This document shows, piece after piece, positions 34,832-44,492 of a DNA stretch of 64,000 nucleotides (its first letter is position 1; every line of letters begins with the position of its first letter). The stretch is taken from the NCBI RefSeq assembly GCF_902167145.1, contig NC_050103.1, forward strand, positions 30,372,001 to 30,436,000. Direction: 5' to 3'. The notes under the pieces are model-generated. The model had not been told where the DNA came from and ran no database searches. It saw only the letters and a list, made by a program, of their open reading frames with translations. The stretch comes from Zea mays (taxonomy: Eukaryota; Streptophyta; Magnoliopsida; Poales; Poaceae). The position numbers and the translations under genes were made by a program.

Positions 34832-35350
34832 CGACTCTGGAGCCGGACGGTGCGCACGCGCAGTATCAGTTAGGGTTCCGAGTTTCTTGGGGGAATTGTT
34901 AGCTATAATCGCGGATTTAGCTCGGGATACGGATTGAAACAGATCCAGACCTTCCCTCTATATATAGATAGAGTACTACGACCGATTAATAATCAACAAT
35001 CGAATCAATACTCAGTTTATCTCTCATTTTACCTTAGACATTAGGAGTAGTTCTGGTTTAGTTCTAGTTTAGCCTCTCAATCCCCAAATTTTCTGCTTCT
35101 CTTCGGCTCTACGTCGATTAGAGATGTATAGGTCGACCTGCTGACCATAGACAAAGCCTAGGACCTCTCCTCAACGGGGTCTCTCCCGGGAGTGAGATCC
35201 AGGCGTTGCTAGTGAACTCCACTGTCCCTGCGCACGCGCGGACCATCCGGCCCGTCAGGCAGGGAACCCGAGCCCTATGCCAGGTCGCAGACCATCGGTG
35301 CCTGTGTAGAGAGCACCGCTGCCGGTTCTCAACGCAGTGATTGGTGCCCA

Positions 35351-37225
35351 GATCGGCGCCAGCAGACGCTGCTACATAGATGGATGTCACTATGATGGAT
35401 TATATTGGAAGCAGCATATATCTTTCCGGCCTAGTGCATGTCAACACACTCACCACTCAAGTACTTGCTTTGTACTACTACGCACAATATTCATGAGATA
35501 TTTTGTACGTACTAATTTTTTTTGAACGTTTGTACGTACTGATTTTTACCAACTCTGTTTTGCACACCGTACATATTAGCTTTATCGTTCTAAATCAATT
35601 ATTCCCAACTTTAACCATCAATTATATGTACAAAACAAAATCAAAATTCAGCTATGGACCTTTAGATCTCTGGTGGGCCACTGCAATTTTGTCATAGAGC
35701 ATATCTCCATCTGATGACATCTTGAAAGATTCAAAAAATGCGAAATCTAAGAAACTAAAACATGTATTAAGGCCCCAAACAATTTTTTATGGAGCACCTT
35801 GTTCAAATGATGATGCATGGGTGATTTGGAGAGTGGGTTTAGAACGACTCTATCCTCACTTACTTGCATCCATTCCAATTAGTAACACATAGCTAACCGC
35901 AACAGGCACTGGAAAAACCAATGTAAAGAGGTCACCGCTAGATGCAAACCGTTTTTCACGATCTCTCTCCCACACGCACACACACACGGAACCCCTACTT
36001 TATTCTACTACCAACTCTTGCATTCAAAAGAGTGATGAGTCTTGCTACGCGCCTCTCGGTACGTTCGTCAACTTCTTCGGCATGCTGCAAAAAGACATAC
36101 GTACTACACAAGATAACTGAGACCGATGCGGTGAGTGATGCTCATCAGGTATCCTGCAACAACAAACAGCAAAATATCGCACTAATAAGCAAGCAAGCAA
36201 GCAAGCAAATTCCTTGTAGTTTGTTTTTTTTCCCTAAAAGAAGAAGATCAGGTCCAGGTACTACATGCTGCTCTTATATCGATCAGATTACTCAAGGATT
36301 GCGCTATGCAGATTACTGCAGGAAAATTATTTCCAGTGGATGGAATATGCTGCAAGTGCAAGGTTGCAAGCTGTTCAATCACCATCCTATATACACTAAA
36401 AATAATAATCACAATAAAAACAGAGGAGGAATGAGGATCACCTTTTTTTTTTACTTGAGCAAACTTTGCTGAACAATCACCATCCTATATACACTAAAAA
36501 TAATAATCCAGAACCTATACGCATTTCCGGTCAACACTTGGCTTGAGCGAGCTGGTTGGCATGAACTACAAGATAAAAGTAGTGGTACGAGCAATCCAAT
36601 CAAGGTGCTCCCACTGTTTCAACCTATAAAGTGAAGTATATGTAACCCAGACAATCAAATAGTTGATATACAGACAGAACTTTCTACATATCCCTTCACC
36701 ACCTTGCCAGAAAAGCCTTTGGAATGGCAAATCCTTTATTACCCAGACAAACCGAACTAAGCACACACAATCAAAAAGACGTAGAAACAAGAAACAGGTC
36801 TTCAACCCGGCCAGAAGGCACTTCGCAGTTCTATCATTTTTTAATCGTTTTATTACTTTATTTTAGGTCAAGGTATATAAGTGTTTTGATGATTAACGGC
36901 AACATAAGATTATTGTGACTAACGTGTGTTTTGCAGAGGCTTAGATCACAACGATGGAGATTGGTTTGAGCAATCCATGGTCTTCATGCCCCTCCTTATG
37001 AATTTCGTTGTGGTTTTTAAAGGATGAAAGATAAGAATAAGAATGGACTAGTTTTAAGTGTCGATGGGAGTTGAGAGACATTTAGAGTACTTTAAGACGT
37101 TGTTATTTCCTTTAACCGTACTATAAAAGAGGGTGTGAACGAGTAGCTAGACCTAGAGAAGTCTAGTGAGTTCTATGTGGCTTAGGAGAGACCCACGACA
37201 AGTACGGACCAACCCAATTCCAAAT
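35351..37225. other. Intergenic DNA without recognised gene
   Basis: AT-rich sequence with a short CA run (35975-35990), a (GCAA)n microsatellite (36186-36208) and a 35-bp direct repeat. No protein similarity could be recognised in any frame. Confidence 0.7.
36376..36508 (+). repeat. 35-bp direct repeat pair
   Basis: An identical 35-base stretch beginning caatcaccatcctatata occurs at 36376-36410 and 36474-36508, offset 98 bp. Confidence 0.9.
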
Positions 37226-37386
37226 ATTCAATTACCAGCTGTGTGTTTGCTAGGGATTTCTGGTACAGGATCTTCTCAGGTTTGGGACTAACAACTAGAA
37301 CTCCTGATCTGTCTGAATTATCTTTTGTGGAGTGGTGGAGTAGAGCGACCAAACACCTGACAAAACCTACGAGAAAGGGTGTAAAC

Positions 37387-37559
37387 TTAGTAACCGGGAA
37401 CTGGGAACTTGGCCACGTTCCTCGTTCCGGGAACGTTCGTTCCGTTTCGGGAACGTGGGAACAATCTCGTTCTAGTAGTGTTAAATCCTAGTTTTAGTAG
37501 CATACCGCGTACCACGTTCCTGTTCCTCGATCCCATCGATCCGGGAACTTGGTTACTAA
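37387..37559. mobile_element. 173-bp MITE inside the LINE
   Basis: The termini TTAGTAACC and GGTTACTAA are perfect 9-bp inverted repeats. The flanks gggtgtaaac at 37377-37386 and 37560-37569 are an identical 10-bp direct repeat. The second LINE copy at 37774 shows the empty site. The interior has many GGGAAC/GTTCC inverted motifs. The 9-10 bp TSD points to the Mutator superfamily. Confidence 0.85.
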
Positions 37560-37560
37560 G

Positions 37561-37945
37561 GGTGTAAACTCGCCGGTGATCTTGAGTGCTTGGTCGATCT
37601 GGAAGCACAGAAATGCTGTAATTTTTTAAGGGGCTCAGCCTTGCTTGCAAACAGCTCTTCGATTTTTTGAGGATGAGCGTCAACTATGGTATTCTGTGGG
37701 AGCTAGAAGCTTGAAAGCTATAGGTCAAGTTCTTCGAGCAGACTAGTTTTTTTTTAGGATGAGCGTCAACTATGGTGTAAACTCGCCGGTGATCTTGAGT
37801 GCTAGGTCGATCTGGAAGCACAAAAATGCTGTCAGCCTTGCTTGCAAACAGCTCTTCGATTTTTTGAGGATGAGCGTCAACTATGGTGTTCTGTGGGATC
37901 TAGAAGCTTGAAAGCTATAGGTCAAGTTCTTCGAGCAGACTAGTT
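37561..37945 (+). repeat. Imperfect tandem duplication in the LINE 3' region
   Basis: 37561-37748 and 37774-37945 are near-identical, from ggtgtaaactcgcc to gactagtt. The second lacks a 16-nt T-rich piece. The 25-nt joint (37749-37773) copies an internal piece ending gcgtcaactat. Confidence 0.88.
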
Positions 37946-38117
37946 GTTAGTAGGCTAGGAGCGGCCATATCTTGCCTATAATGTGTGCGCATAGCTAAAA
38001 TTTGTTTGTATCAAAGCAGCCCCTCTCCTAGGTCCGGGGTGGGGGTGTAGCTTGTACCTAACTCTTTTTCCCCTCTTAATACAATGATGCGCAGCTCTTC
38101 TGCGTATTCGAGAAAAA

Positions 38118-38404
38118 GAAGGGTTTTCAAGGCATCAGACACGGTGTTTCAGGGTTGTCAGACCACAGTGGATCGGTCTGACGCCTCCACGTAGACAACC
38201 CGAGAGCACCTGATCGCCGGATCCTATGAACAGTACCTCACCGGACCATTGCGTTGGGTCTAATGATCTGTGCGATCAGACTCGAGAATTCCAGGGGTGC
38301 GTCGAACGATACTACGACATTGTTTATGCTAGGGGTTTTCTACATGATCGTTGGACCTCGTGAACAGTTATCTCCTCATGAACATTATTTATGCAAGGGA
38401 CACG
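38118..38404. other. Unassigned sequence before the short-LTR element
   Basis: No gene recognised. It may contain the start of the first LTR. Confidence 0.5.
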
Positions 38405-40217
38405 TTAGGGTTTCCTGTGAGTGTATATATATGTAACCACCCCTATACAATACATCAAGCATTCCACAATCTTACATGGTATCAGATTAGGTTTTTCTAG
38501 CCGCCACCCTTTTTCACCTCAGCAGGAGAACAGCCACCAGGGTCACGCCTCCCTCGTCCGTGCGCTGCCGGAGGTGACGGCGGGGCGAAGCCTCCTCTGC
38601 TCCGGGTCACGCCTCCGGATCCGCCCTGCACCCGCCGTCTGGGCCGCACCGGCCACCTTGACCTGTCGCCGGATCCGCCCCGCACCCACGCCAGGCCGAC
38701 ACGCCCGCGGCCCGCCACGACGTGGCACCACACGCGGTCGAGGCCCCACACTTGCCTCTGCTGTGCCGGAAGCGCGGCCTCCCCTTCCTCGGCCTCGTCA
38801 TGGTGGCCCCTCCCCGCCGGCTCTCCCTCTGTCGTCGCCGACCTGCTCGTGACCACTAGGCTTGCGCCAGTGGCCCTTCTCCCCTTCGCAGCCATGGCCG
38901 CCCCTGTCGGCCAGCCCCTCACCTTCCCTGACCGCACGCGTAGCTGCCTCACTGGTCGCGGGCGCGGCCTTCTTCCCCGGCCTCATAGGCTGGCGCCTCC
39001 CAAGCCGCCACTACCAGATCCACGCGCCCCTGCGTCTACGTCACCAAATCCGCGAGCACGCGGGCGTGGGCCGCAACCGCACGAGCAGGCGTGCGGGCAC
39101 GAGCTACAACCACCGCGTGTGCAGGCCTGCGCTCCCGCGGAGTCGCCGCCGCCTCGTCCACACTCATGGCTGACAGTCGTCTCCCCCCGGATCTGCTACT
39201 ACTACTACTCTGGCGGCCGATGCCGCCCCTCCTCTGCCTCTAGCTCCCCGCCTTCTTTGGCCTGATCTAAGCCCGTCGAGGCACCCAACACGTCCCTTGC
39301 CCTGTGGCAGCACCTGGCCACCCCTGCAGCGGTGGCCCTGGCCTCTCTGGTAGCCTCCTTTCCCGTTGCGCACGTCGCGACCTCCCCTGTCGGCGTGCTC
39401 TCCCTAGTGTCGACCACCTCGACCAACAGCGCCTCTCCTTCAAGCTTCTCCCGTCATCGGCATCATCACCCCCTGTATGGTTGATTTCGGCACAGGCCCC
39501 TACCCGGCTGGACCCATCGCGTCTCCCTCCCCCTTCATTGCTGCCATCGTTGGTTCTGTCGCTGCCGCGGTCTCCCTGGCTGGATCCACGTTGTTGCGGC
39601 CTTCCCGGCTTGATCTGTTGTCCCTTTGGCCGGATCACCGTCTTCTTGGCTAGATCCGTCACTGTCGTGGCCTTTCCGGACGGATCCGCCGTTACCCCTT
39701 CTACTCTGTCCGGCGCAGATGCGTGTGCTGCTGTCGGCCTCCCTTGCGGGGCTCCTCGATGACCGGACACGGAAAGAAGCAAGAAGGTCCACGGTGCTAC
39801 TGTTGTCCCTTTTGCATTGTCCCGTCGATCGTTGACGCTCGAACGTCGACCCCTCCCAAAGAACAGGATACTGCTACGTGTCTCTTGACCACAGCCGCCT
39901 CGACTTTGGTTACCTTGACATCTAGGGGCTATCATCTTGGAGTACACACCGGTCTCTACTCCAGTCGCAACATTCGCACCTCACGACGTTGCGACTGCGG
40001 GGGATTTCAACCCGTTGATTCCTACCTTCGGCTTCTACTCCAGTCTCATCGTGTTGCGATGCCCCTGTTGCGACTACAGGGTGACGTTAGACTGTGTGTG
40101 TTCTCTTTGTGTCGGGGGGGCACCACTGTTGGGCTGCTGGCCCATTAGGATATTCCTGTGAGTCTATATATATGTAACCACCCCTATGCAATACATCAAG
40201 CATTCAACAATCTTACA
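38405..40217 (+). mobile_element. Short-LTR non-autonomous copia-type retroelement
   Basis: A 72-73-bp sequence ending TCTTACA occurs at 38405-38476 and 40145-40217 with few differences. The first copy is followed at once by TGGTATCAGA (38477-38486), an initiator-Met PBS. The second is preceded by a TGTTGGGCTG start (40127) and a CGGGGGGG purine tract, so the LTR is about 90 bp. The about 1.65-kb GC-rich interior has no recognisable gag or pol; frames there are Pro/Arg/Ala-rich and not protein-like. The 5' edge of the first LTR and a TSD could not be fixed. Confidence 0.72.
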
Positions 40218-40808
40218 AACTCAAGCCAGTCAACAATTCCAAAATCCGGATCCTAATAATTGTTGGGGACCTGTCCATGGTGGTTAGTACGGAGATCTAA
40301 TCAAATCAAAGATGCTAGCTTCAGGCCAAGAGATAGCAACAACAACACAAGTTTGTCTATGTCCAAGTCAGCGATGATGGAATGGAAATGAAGCCGCATA
40401 TCACTGGGCTACTTCTATACTAGGCTCTGTTTGGGAGAGCTTCACTTCAAGAATTTCAACTTCGTTCTAACTTCTTCCATCCAAACAGGTCTAGCTCCAC
40501 GAGCTCTAGCATTAAAAAACGAAACTAGAAACCAGTTTTATAAAATTCATGAAGCTCCTTACATGGTACTTTAAAAACATTGTTTTTATATCTCCTCATG
40601 AACTGCACGAAATTACCCACCATGCTACTGGCTACGCAATATACAACATTTGTTCTCTCTCGCGACAGCCTACTAATCATCAAGGGTAATCAAGGAAACT
40701 AACACAAATCAATTGTACTAGCCAGTTGCATGTGCTTTGCTACGGCTTTTATATATCATATAAATATGTATTAAGATATTTATTCAAATATAATTATTAT
40801 TTATTTCT
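40218..40808. other. Intergenic sequence, no gene seen
   Basis: AT-rich DNA. A small inverted pair (ctctgtttgg and ccaaacaggt, 40425-40490) is the only structure seen. Confidence 0.6.
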
Positions 40809-40880
40809 AAACACTAAGGTACGTGTGGTCTGGTGGTTAGCCCCAAATTTCCGGAGCTAGGGTGTGGGTTCGAGTGCTCG
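40809..40880 (+). mobile_element. tRNA-SINE-like fragment, copy 1
   Basis: An A-box-like TGGTCTGGTGGTTAG (40826-40840) and B-box-like GGTTCGAGTGC (40867-40877) have pol III promoter spacing. The same body recurs at 41058. Function and ends are not established. Confidence 0.5.
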
Positions 40881-41057
40881 CTCTGCACTTTTTTGCGCTG
40901 TGTGGTAGCTACGTGGGTGGGGTCGGGTGCTGAGCAGGCGCAATAGCTGGCATGCACGTAGGGCGGGCCCAGAGTGTCAGCGTGGAGGGTGAAGATGTGG
41001 TAGCACCAGGTACTCACATTAGGTTCTTAATAGAGCAGTAGATATTGAGATATTTAT

Positions 41058-41130
41058 AAACACTAAGTTATGTGTGGTTTGGTGGTCACCCCCAAATGTT
41101 TGGAGCAAGGAGGTGTTGGGATTCAAACCA
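41058..41130 (+). mobile_element. tRNA-SINE-like fragment, copy 2
   Basis: Homologous to copy 1 from aaacactaag onward. The A-box-like TGGTTTGGTGGTCAC and B-box-like GGATTCAAACC are both recognisable. The two copies are about 75 percent alike by eye. Confidence 0.5.
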
Positions 41131-41282
41131 TGATAGTTGGCTCCAAACCTGCATTTATACTCATCTAGCCAACAAAATATACATGTATTTTGTGTTTTAT
41201 ACTCTATATTTATAATATTTATAAATGGAAACCGTAGGCCTCTAAATAATAGGTAGAAAACAGGCGCGTACCATGTTGATGT

Positions 41283-41283
<1 letters not shown>

Positions 41284-41313
<30 letters not shown>
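41284..41313 (+). repeat. Homopolymer of 30 G
   Basis: An uninterrupted G30 on the plus strand. It becomes C30 in the transcript of the minus-strand gene, starting 22 nt after its stop codon. Confidence 0.95.
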
Positions 41314-41335
41314 CGGCATGGAGACGAACGAAGGG

Positions 41336-41692
41336 TCAGGGCTCCTCCGGGCGGGCGACGAAGAAGGCGTAGAATCCCGCAACGACGGTGAGGATCCCCA
41401 TGCCCCAGACGAGCAGCTGGGCCCAGGGCGGCATCACGGCGGCGATCTTGTACGAGAACATGAGTGTGAGGAGCGTGGAGAGGCCCCAGACGGCGAGCTT
41501 GAGGCGCTGGTCCCGGCGGCGCTCCAGAAGGTGGAGGCAGCGGAAGAGGAGGACGAGGGCGGCGTACGCGGCGAGGACGAAGGCGACGGCGTAGGGGTCG
41601 TCCCAGGAGCGGTAGACGGCCATCCCGCAGTTGAAGCTGAGGAAGGCGAAGCCCAGCGACGGTAGCCACCCCGGGCGGCCGTCGCGGTCCAT
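41336..41692 (-). CDS. Small four-TM membrane protein (DUF6490-like)
   Basis: A single-exon gene of 118 codons starting MDRDGRPGWLPSLGF. Four hydrophobic segments are seen at about residues 9-27, 31-55, 62-83 and 87-110. The second and third are joined by the basic stretch ERRRDQRLK, which predicts a small four-pass membrane protein. It resembles the plant DUF6490 group, which has no assigned function. The upstream frame is open for 34 more codons to an ATG at 41794. The internal Met was chosen because hydrophobic and family-like sequence begins there, while the extension is Ser/Ala/Pro/Gly-rich. GC-rich codon use is normal for grass genes. It is head-to-head with the OB-fold gene (516 bp between start codons). 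A C30 tract lies in its 3' UTR. Confidence 0.8.
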   Translation of the reverse strand: MDRDGRPGWLPSLGFAFLSFNCGMAVYRSWDDPYAVAFVLAAYAALVLLFRCLHLLERRRDQRLKLAVWGLSTLLTLMFSYKIAAVMPPWAQLLVWGMGILTVVAGFYAFFVARPEEP

Positions 41693-42208
41693 GTCCGCTG
41701 GGCGGAGCAGACCGGCCGGCGCAGATCTGCCGGCGGCGGAGCTCCGATTCGGCCCCTGCTGCTGTTTTTTCCCCGATGCACACGGGCACGGCACGTGAGC
41801 AGAGCGGAAGTGGGTGGGGACCCCACACGACGCGGTCGCGATTTTGCAGGCATCGTGCCTCGCACGTGACTGGCGGCCATCCTGCTACTATTGACTATTC
41901 TGCTCATCGTGGGAGTGAGTGGATGGAGGCTCACTCATCGCCCGCTCTGGCTGACTGATGAGCTCATACAAATGTCTGTATCATTTGATTGGTGCAGAGC
42001 TTAAACTCGAACCGGGGGTTTTCGAATGAAAACGAAACAAAATTGGCCCGGCCCACGACATTGGGGGCAATCCAGGCTCAGCCCAACTACTCTCTCGTCC
42101 TCTTGTTCCACTGTTTCCCACCCCAAAATACTCCACCACCGCACCCACTAGGGTTTCCGCACCGCATTGCAGAACCTCGCCGCCTCCACCCGCACCACAC
42201 CACCGGCG
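41693..42208. promoter_or_regulatory. Shared head-to-head promoter region
   Basis: Lies between two divergent start codons. Near the OB-fold gene are GGCCCA (42050-42055) and GCCCAAC (42081-42087), site II/UP1-like motifs. A telo-box-like CTAGGGTTT lies at 42148-42156. Such combinations are typical of housekeeping and translation-related plant genes. No clear TATA box is seen for the plus gene. Bidirectional activity is inferred. Confidence 0.6.
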
Positions 42209-43937
42209 ATGTCCACAGCGGCGGCGCAGGGCGGCAGCGACAAGCCGGCGCTCCGGAGGCCCGTCTTCACCAAGGTCGACCAGCTCAGGCCGGGCACCAA
42301 CGGGCACACCCTCACCGTCAAGGTCGTCAGCGCCACCCCCGTGCCTGGGCGCGCGCGCCCAGGCGCACCCGCCGCCGCCCCATCCCGCGCGCCGCGCATC
42401 GCCGAGTGCCTCGTCGGGGACGAGACCGGCGCCATCGTCTTCACCGCCCGCAACGACCAAGGTGAACGTTTGTCCTCCCCTCCTACGTGCTCTGCCTTCC
42501 CTTTCCCTCTATCGTTCGTTTTCTGCTCCGCTGTGGAGGACTAGATTTCTCTACCTGCGACTGTGATCTGACTGCAAAACGATTCTGCGGAGGAAGATGA
42601 GGTTTGCGGCCTTCTATCTCTTATTAGTCAATTGGTTATTGTTATTGTTTTCGCAGTAGCCGCTGGGATGTCAGATGTATGAGCGCGTCATTTCAATCCT
42701 AGTTGCCAATGCAAATTTTTGTTGCTGATTATATGATATACAAAACCAAAAGGCTGGGGAAAAAAGTACTTCAGACGACCTCGTCTTGTTAAGAATTTAT
42801 TTATGGTGTGTTTGATTTCTGGAACAAGCTCATCCCCAAGGTTAGGTGCTGCATCATGAGTTTATTTCTCATGTTTGTACTAATTAGTAGCTTGTGAGGA
42901 ACGACTTGGTGGAGAACCTACTCATATTCCACAGACCAAAACAAAACAAAGTAAGGATTTGACAAGATTTTGGACCAGGCCATTCCTCAAACCAAAGATA
43001 CCCCTAGTTTCAGTTATGGATGAGATAGCCGGTAGCGAAACTGAGCCTGTGTAGCTTCCGACAAATGTTTGTTGGCATTCCTTTATGTGCGACAGTGTGT
43101 ACAATCAGCCGACCACATAACAAGAGGTCAAAAGTAACTATCAACCGTTACTTATTGCCCTTACCTTTTAGGCCTCTTATGCGATGCGATGCATTTAAAT
43201 TGAGCTAAGATGATGGATCATAATAAACAACTGTGCACCAGCTGCTCATATAGGTTACTTGGATCTCATGTACTGACACACTATGGCGGCACATCTGCTT
43301 CCTACTTTGAACGGAAATGAGGTCAGCCGACCTTCTTTTATGTATGCAACAGTGCGTACAATCAGCAGACCATGTGCCATCTCAGAGAGTCCAAAGTATC
43401 AGCCGTTACTTGATTCCATATCCTTGAGAGTGTTGTCTTCAACTGAAGTTCAGCAAATGCCATCAAAGCTTTCGAATGTGCCATTGTTAGCTTGATTCCA
43501 TGGTTTGCATCTTTTTAAGGACAATTATTTTGTCTTTGCTCTTATTTATTTTTTTAACTGTATGACTGCATCCCAGAGGGTGTACAGTACATGCAGCGCT
43601 ATCAGCCTCTCATTCATGGTTACAACTGGCGTTTGAAACCATTTATTCTTGGCTTCTTTTTATCTTTGATGTCATGTGGACGTCATGGTTGATGATTGTT
43701 TTGACTGTGCATTTGTCCTGGGCTTATGATGTGCTCTTCTCCTTTGCAGTTGACTTGCTGAAGCCCAATGCGACAGTGATCTTGCGCAATGCCAAAATAG
43801 ACATGTTCAAAGGATCAATGAGGCTTGCAGTGGACAAGTGGGGGCGGATTGAGGCTGTAGAGCCAGCCAGTTTCACGGTGAAGGAAGACAACAACCTGTC
43901 TCTAATAGAGTATGAATTGGTTAATGTGGCTGAGTAA
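42209..43937 (+). CDS. OB-fold nucleic-acid-binding protein, At4g28440-like
   Basis: A two-exon gene of 146 codons: exon 1 at 42209-42461 and exon 2 at 43750-43937, with a 1288-bp GT-AG intron in phase 1. The protein reads RRPVFTKVDQLRPGTNGHTL, then VKVV, AECLVGDETGAIVFTARNDQ, and after the splice VDLLKPNATVILRNAKIDMF, RLAVDKWGRIEA and SLIEYELVNVAE. This is a single OB fold of the SOSS-B/RPA-like type found in the Arabidopsis At4g28440 family. The usual role is binding single-stranded nucleic acid, but the exact function is not established. Exon 1 has an Ala/Pro-rich insert (GRARPGAPAAAPSR) in the loop between strands, longer than I recall for dicots. The start is the first Met in good context. 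An upstream in-frame ATG at 42167 would add 14 residues. No defect is visible. Confidence 0.92.
43079..43412 (+). repeat. Direct repeat pair inside the OB-fold gene intron
   Basis: About 75 bp around tgtacaatcagc...accgttactt at 43079-43153 recurs with several changes at 43335-43412. Both include cgtacaatcagc or tgtacaatcagc and ccgttactt. Confidence 0.8.
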
Positions 43938-44492
43938 CTGTCCAATCCAAGCGTTTCTGCCCCCTTTATTTCGTGCCATAAGAAGGAAGTACCATGAATG
44001 AACATTATAAAGCCTCTTGAAGCGAAGCGAGTTTATTTGCTACGGTGGGGTAGATAAAGGTCAAGGCTGTATGGCCTGTGTTAGAACTTTGGATAAATTA
44101 AGATGAATTGCCCTTGCATCTATGAGATTGTTATCCATCTTTGTACTGCTCGTGTTGCTTTGATGCAAGAAATCTGAAGCAGGAAATGCGTACCCAGTGC
44201 TCTGGACACTGGCGTCTGTTGTAATTGTGTGGCTACCCCAAAAGTGTGCAATTAATATCTTTCGACGGGGTGTGATTTAGTACTGATTTAAACTGGTTTT
44301 TTGGTATCAACAATCACAAACGGAATGTCGTTTGGCCAAGAAAGGAAAGGAGGACCCTGTGGTTGGCAGTCCACTAATCTGTTCCCTGAATCCTAAAAAA
44401 AGCAGTGCTTGTGTTGGCGGAGGCCAGGCCATGCCCCCGGTTTGAGGAGAGGCCTCGCAAGCATCTCAGGCGACGCGAGGGGATCAGGGGAC
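43938..44492. other. 3' region of OB-fold gene and 5' region of YSL gene
   Basis: 555 bp between two co-oriented genes. It should hold the 3' UTR of the first and the promoter of the second. No clear TATA box or known iron-response element was recognised. Confidence 0.6.

Larger units (their letters stand above)
25272..35350 (+). mobile_element. Gypsy C: Tat-like gypsy element, old and interrupted
   Basis: Plus-strand element with the protease end, RT, RNase H, a second RNase H-like domain, integrase and 3' LTR. It is interrupted by two solo LTRs (28159-29418, 30548-34831) and on the left by Gypsy B. Many stops and frameshifts mark it as the oldest member of the left nest. Confidence 0.88.
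30511..35350 (+). repeat. 3' LTR of Gypsy C, split by a solo LTR
   Basis: Starts TGTTGGGCACC right after a GGCAGGGGGCATA polypurine tract and resumes after 34836. It includes a TATATATAG sequence at 34961-34969. The end at GGTGCCCA (35343-35350) pairs with TGGGCACC near the start. Without the insertion the LTR is about 550 bp. The right boundary is uncertain by some 20 bp because PBS-like sequence (GATCGGCGCC) follows. Confidence 0.7.
37226..38117 (+). mobile_element. LINE 3' end (Cin4-like), 5'-truncated
   Basis: The frame reads CVFARDFWYRIFSGLGL, FVEWWSRATKHL, then across an inserted MITE KGVNSPVILSAWSIWKHRNAV. This is the C-terminal end of a plant L1-type ORF2 protein. The 3' UTR ends with CAGCTCTTCTGCGTATTCGAG and a short A-rich tail, as in maize LINEs. 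The 5' boundary is not defined. It holds a partial tandem duplication. Confidence 0.75.

Noticed and set aside
36186..36208. CRISPR-like direct repeats
   Set aside because: A simple tetranucleotide repeat in a plant genome, without spacers.
35937..36472. 176-codon open frame starting at 35942
   Set aside because: No family resemblance and low-complexity ends; it crosses a microsatellite.
38421..39947. Several GC-rich open frames in the short-LTR element
   Set aside because: Pro/Arg/Ala-rich on both strands with no motif; explained by GC content.
40423..40491. Possible 69-bp MITE with ctctgtttgg and ccaaacaggt ends
   Set aside because: Inverted ends are short and imperfect, and no convincing target duplication was found.
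41019..41828. 269-codon minus frame overlapping the four-TM protein gene
   Set aside because: Reads Pro/Arg runs and a polyglycine or proline run over the G30 tract. The other frame has clear TM segments.
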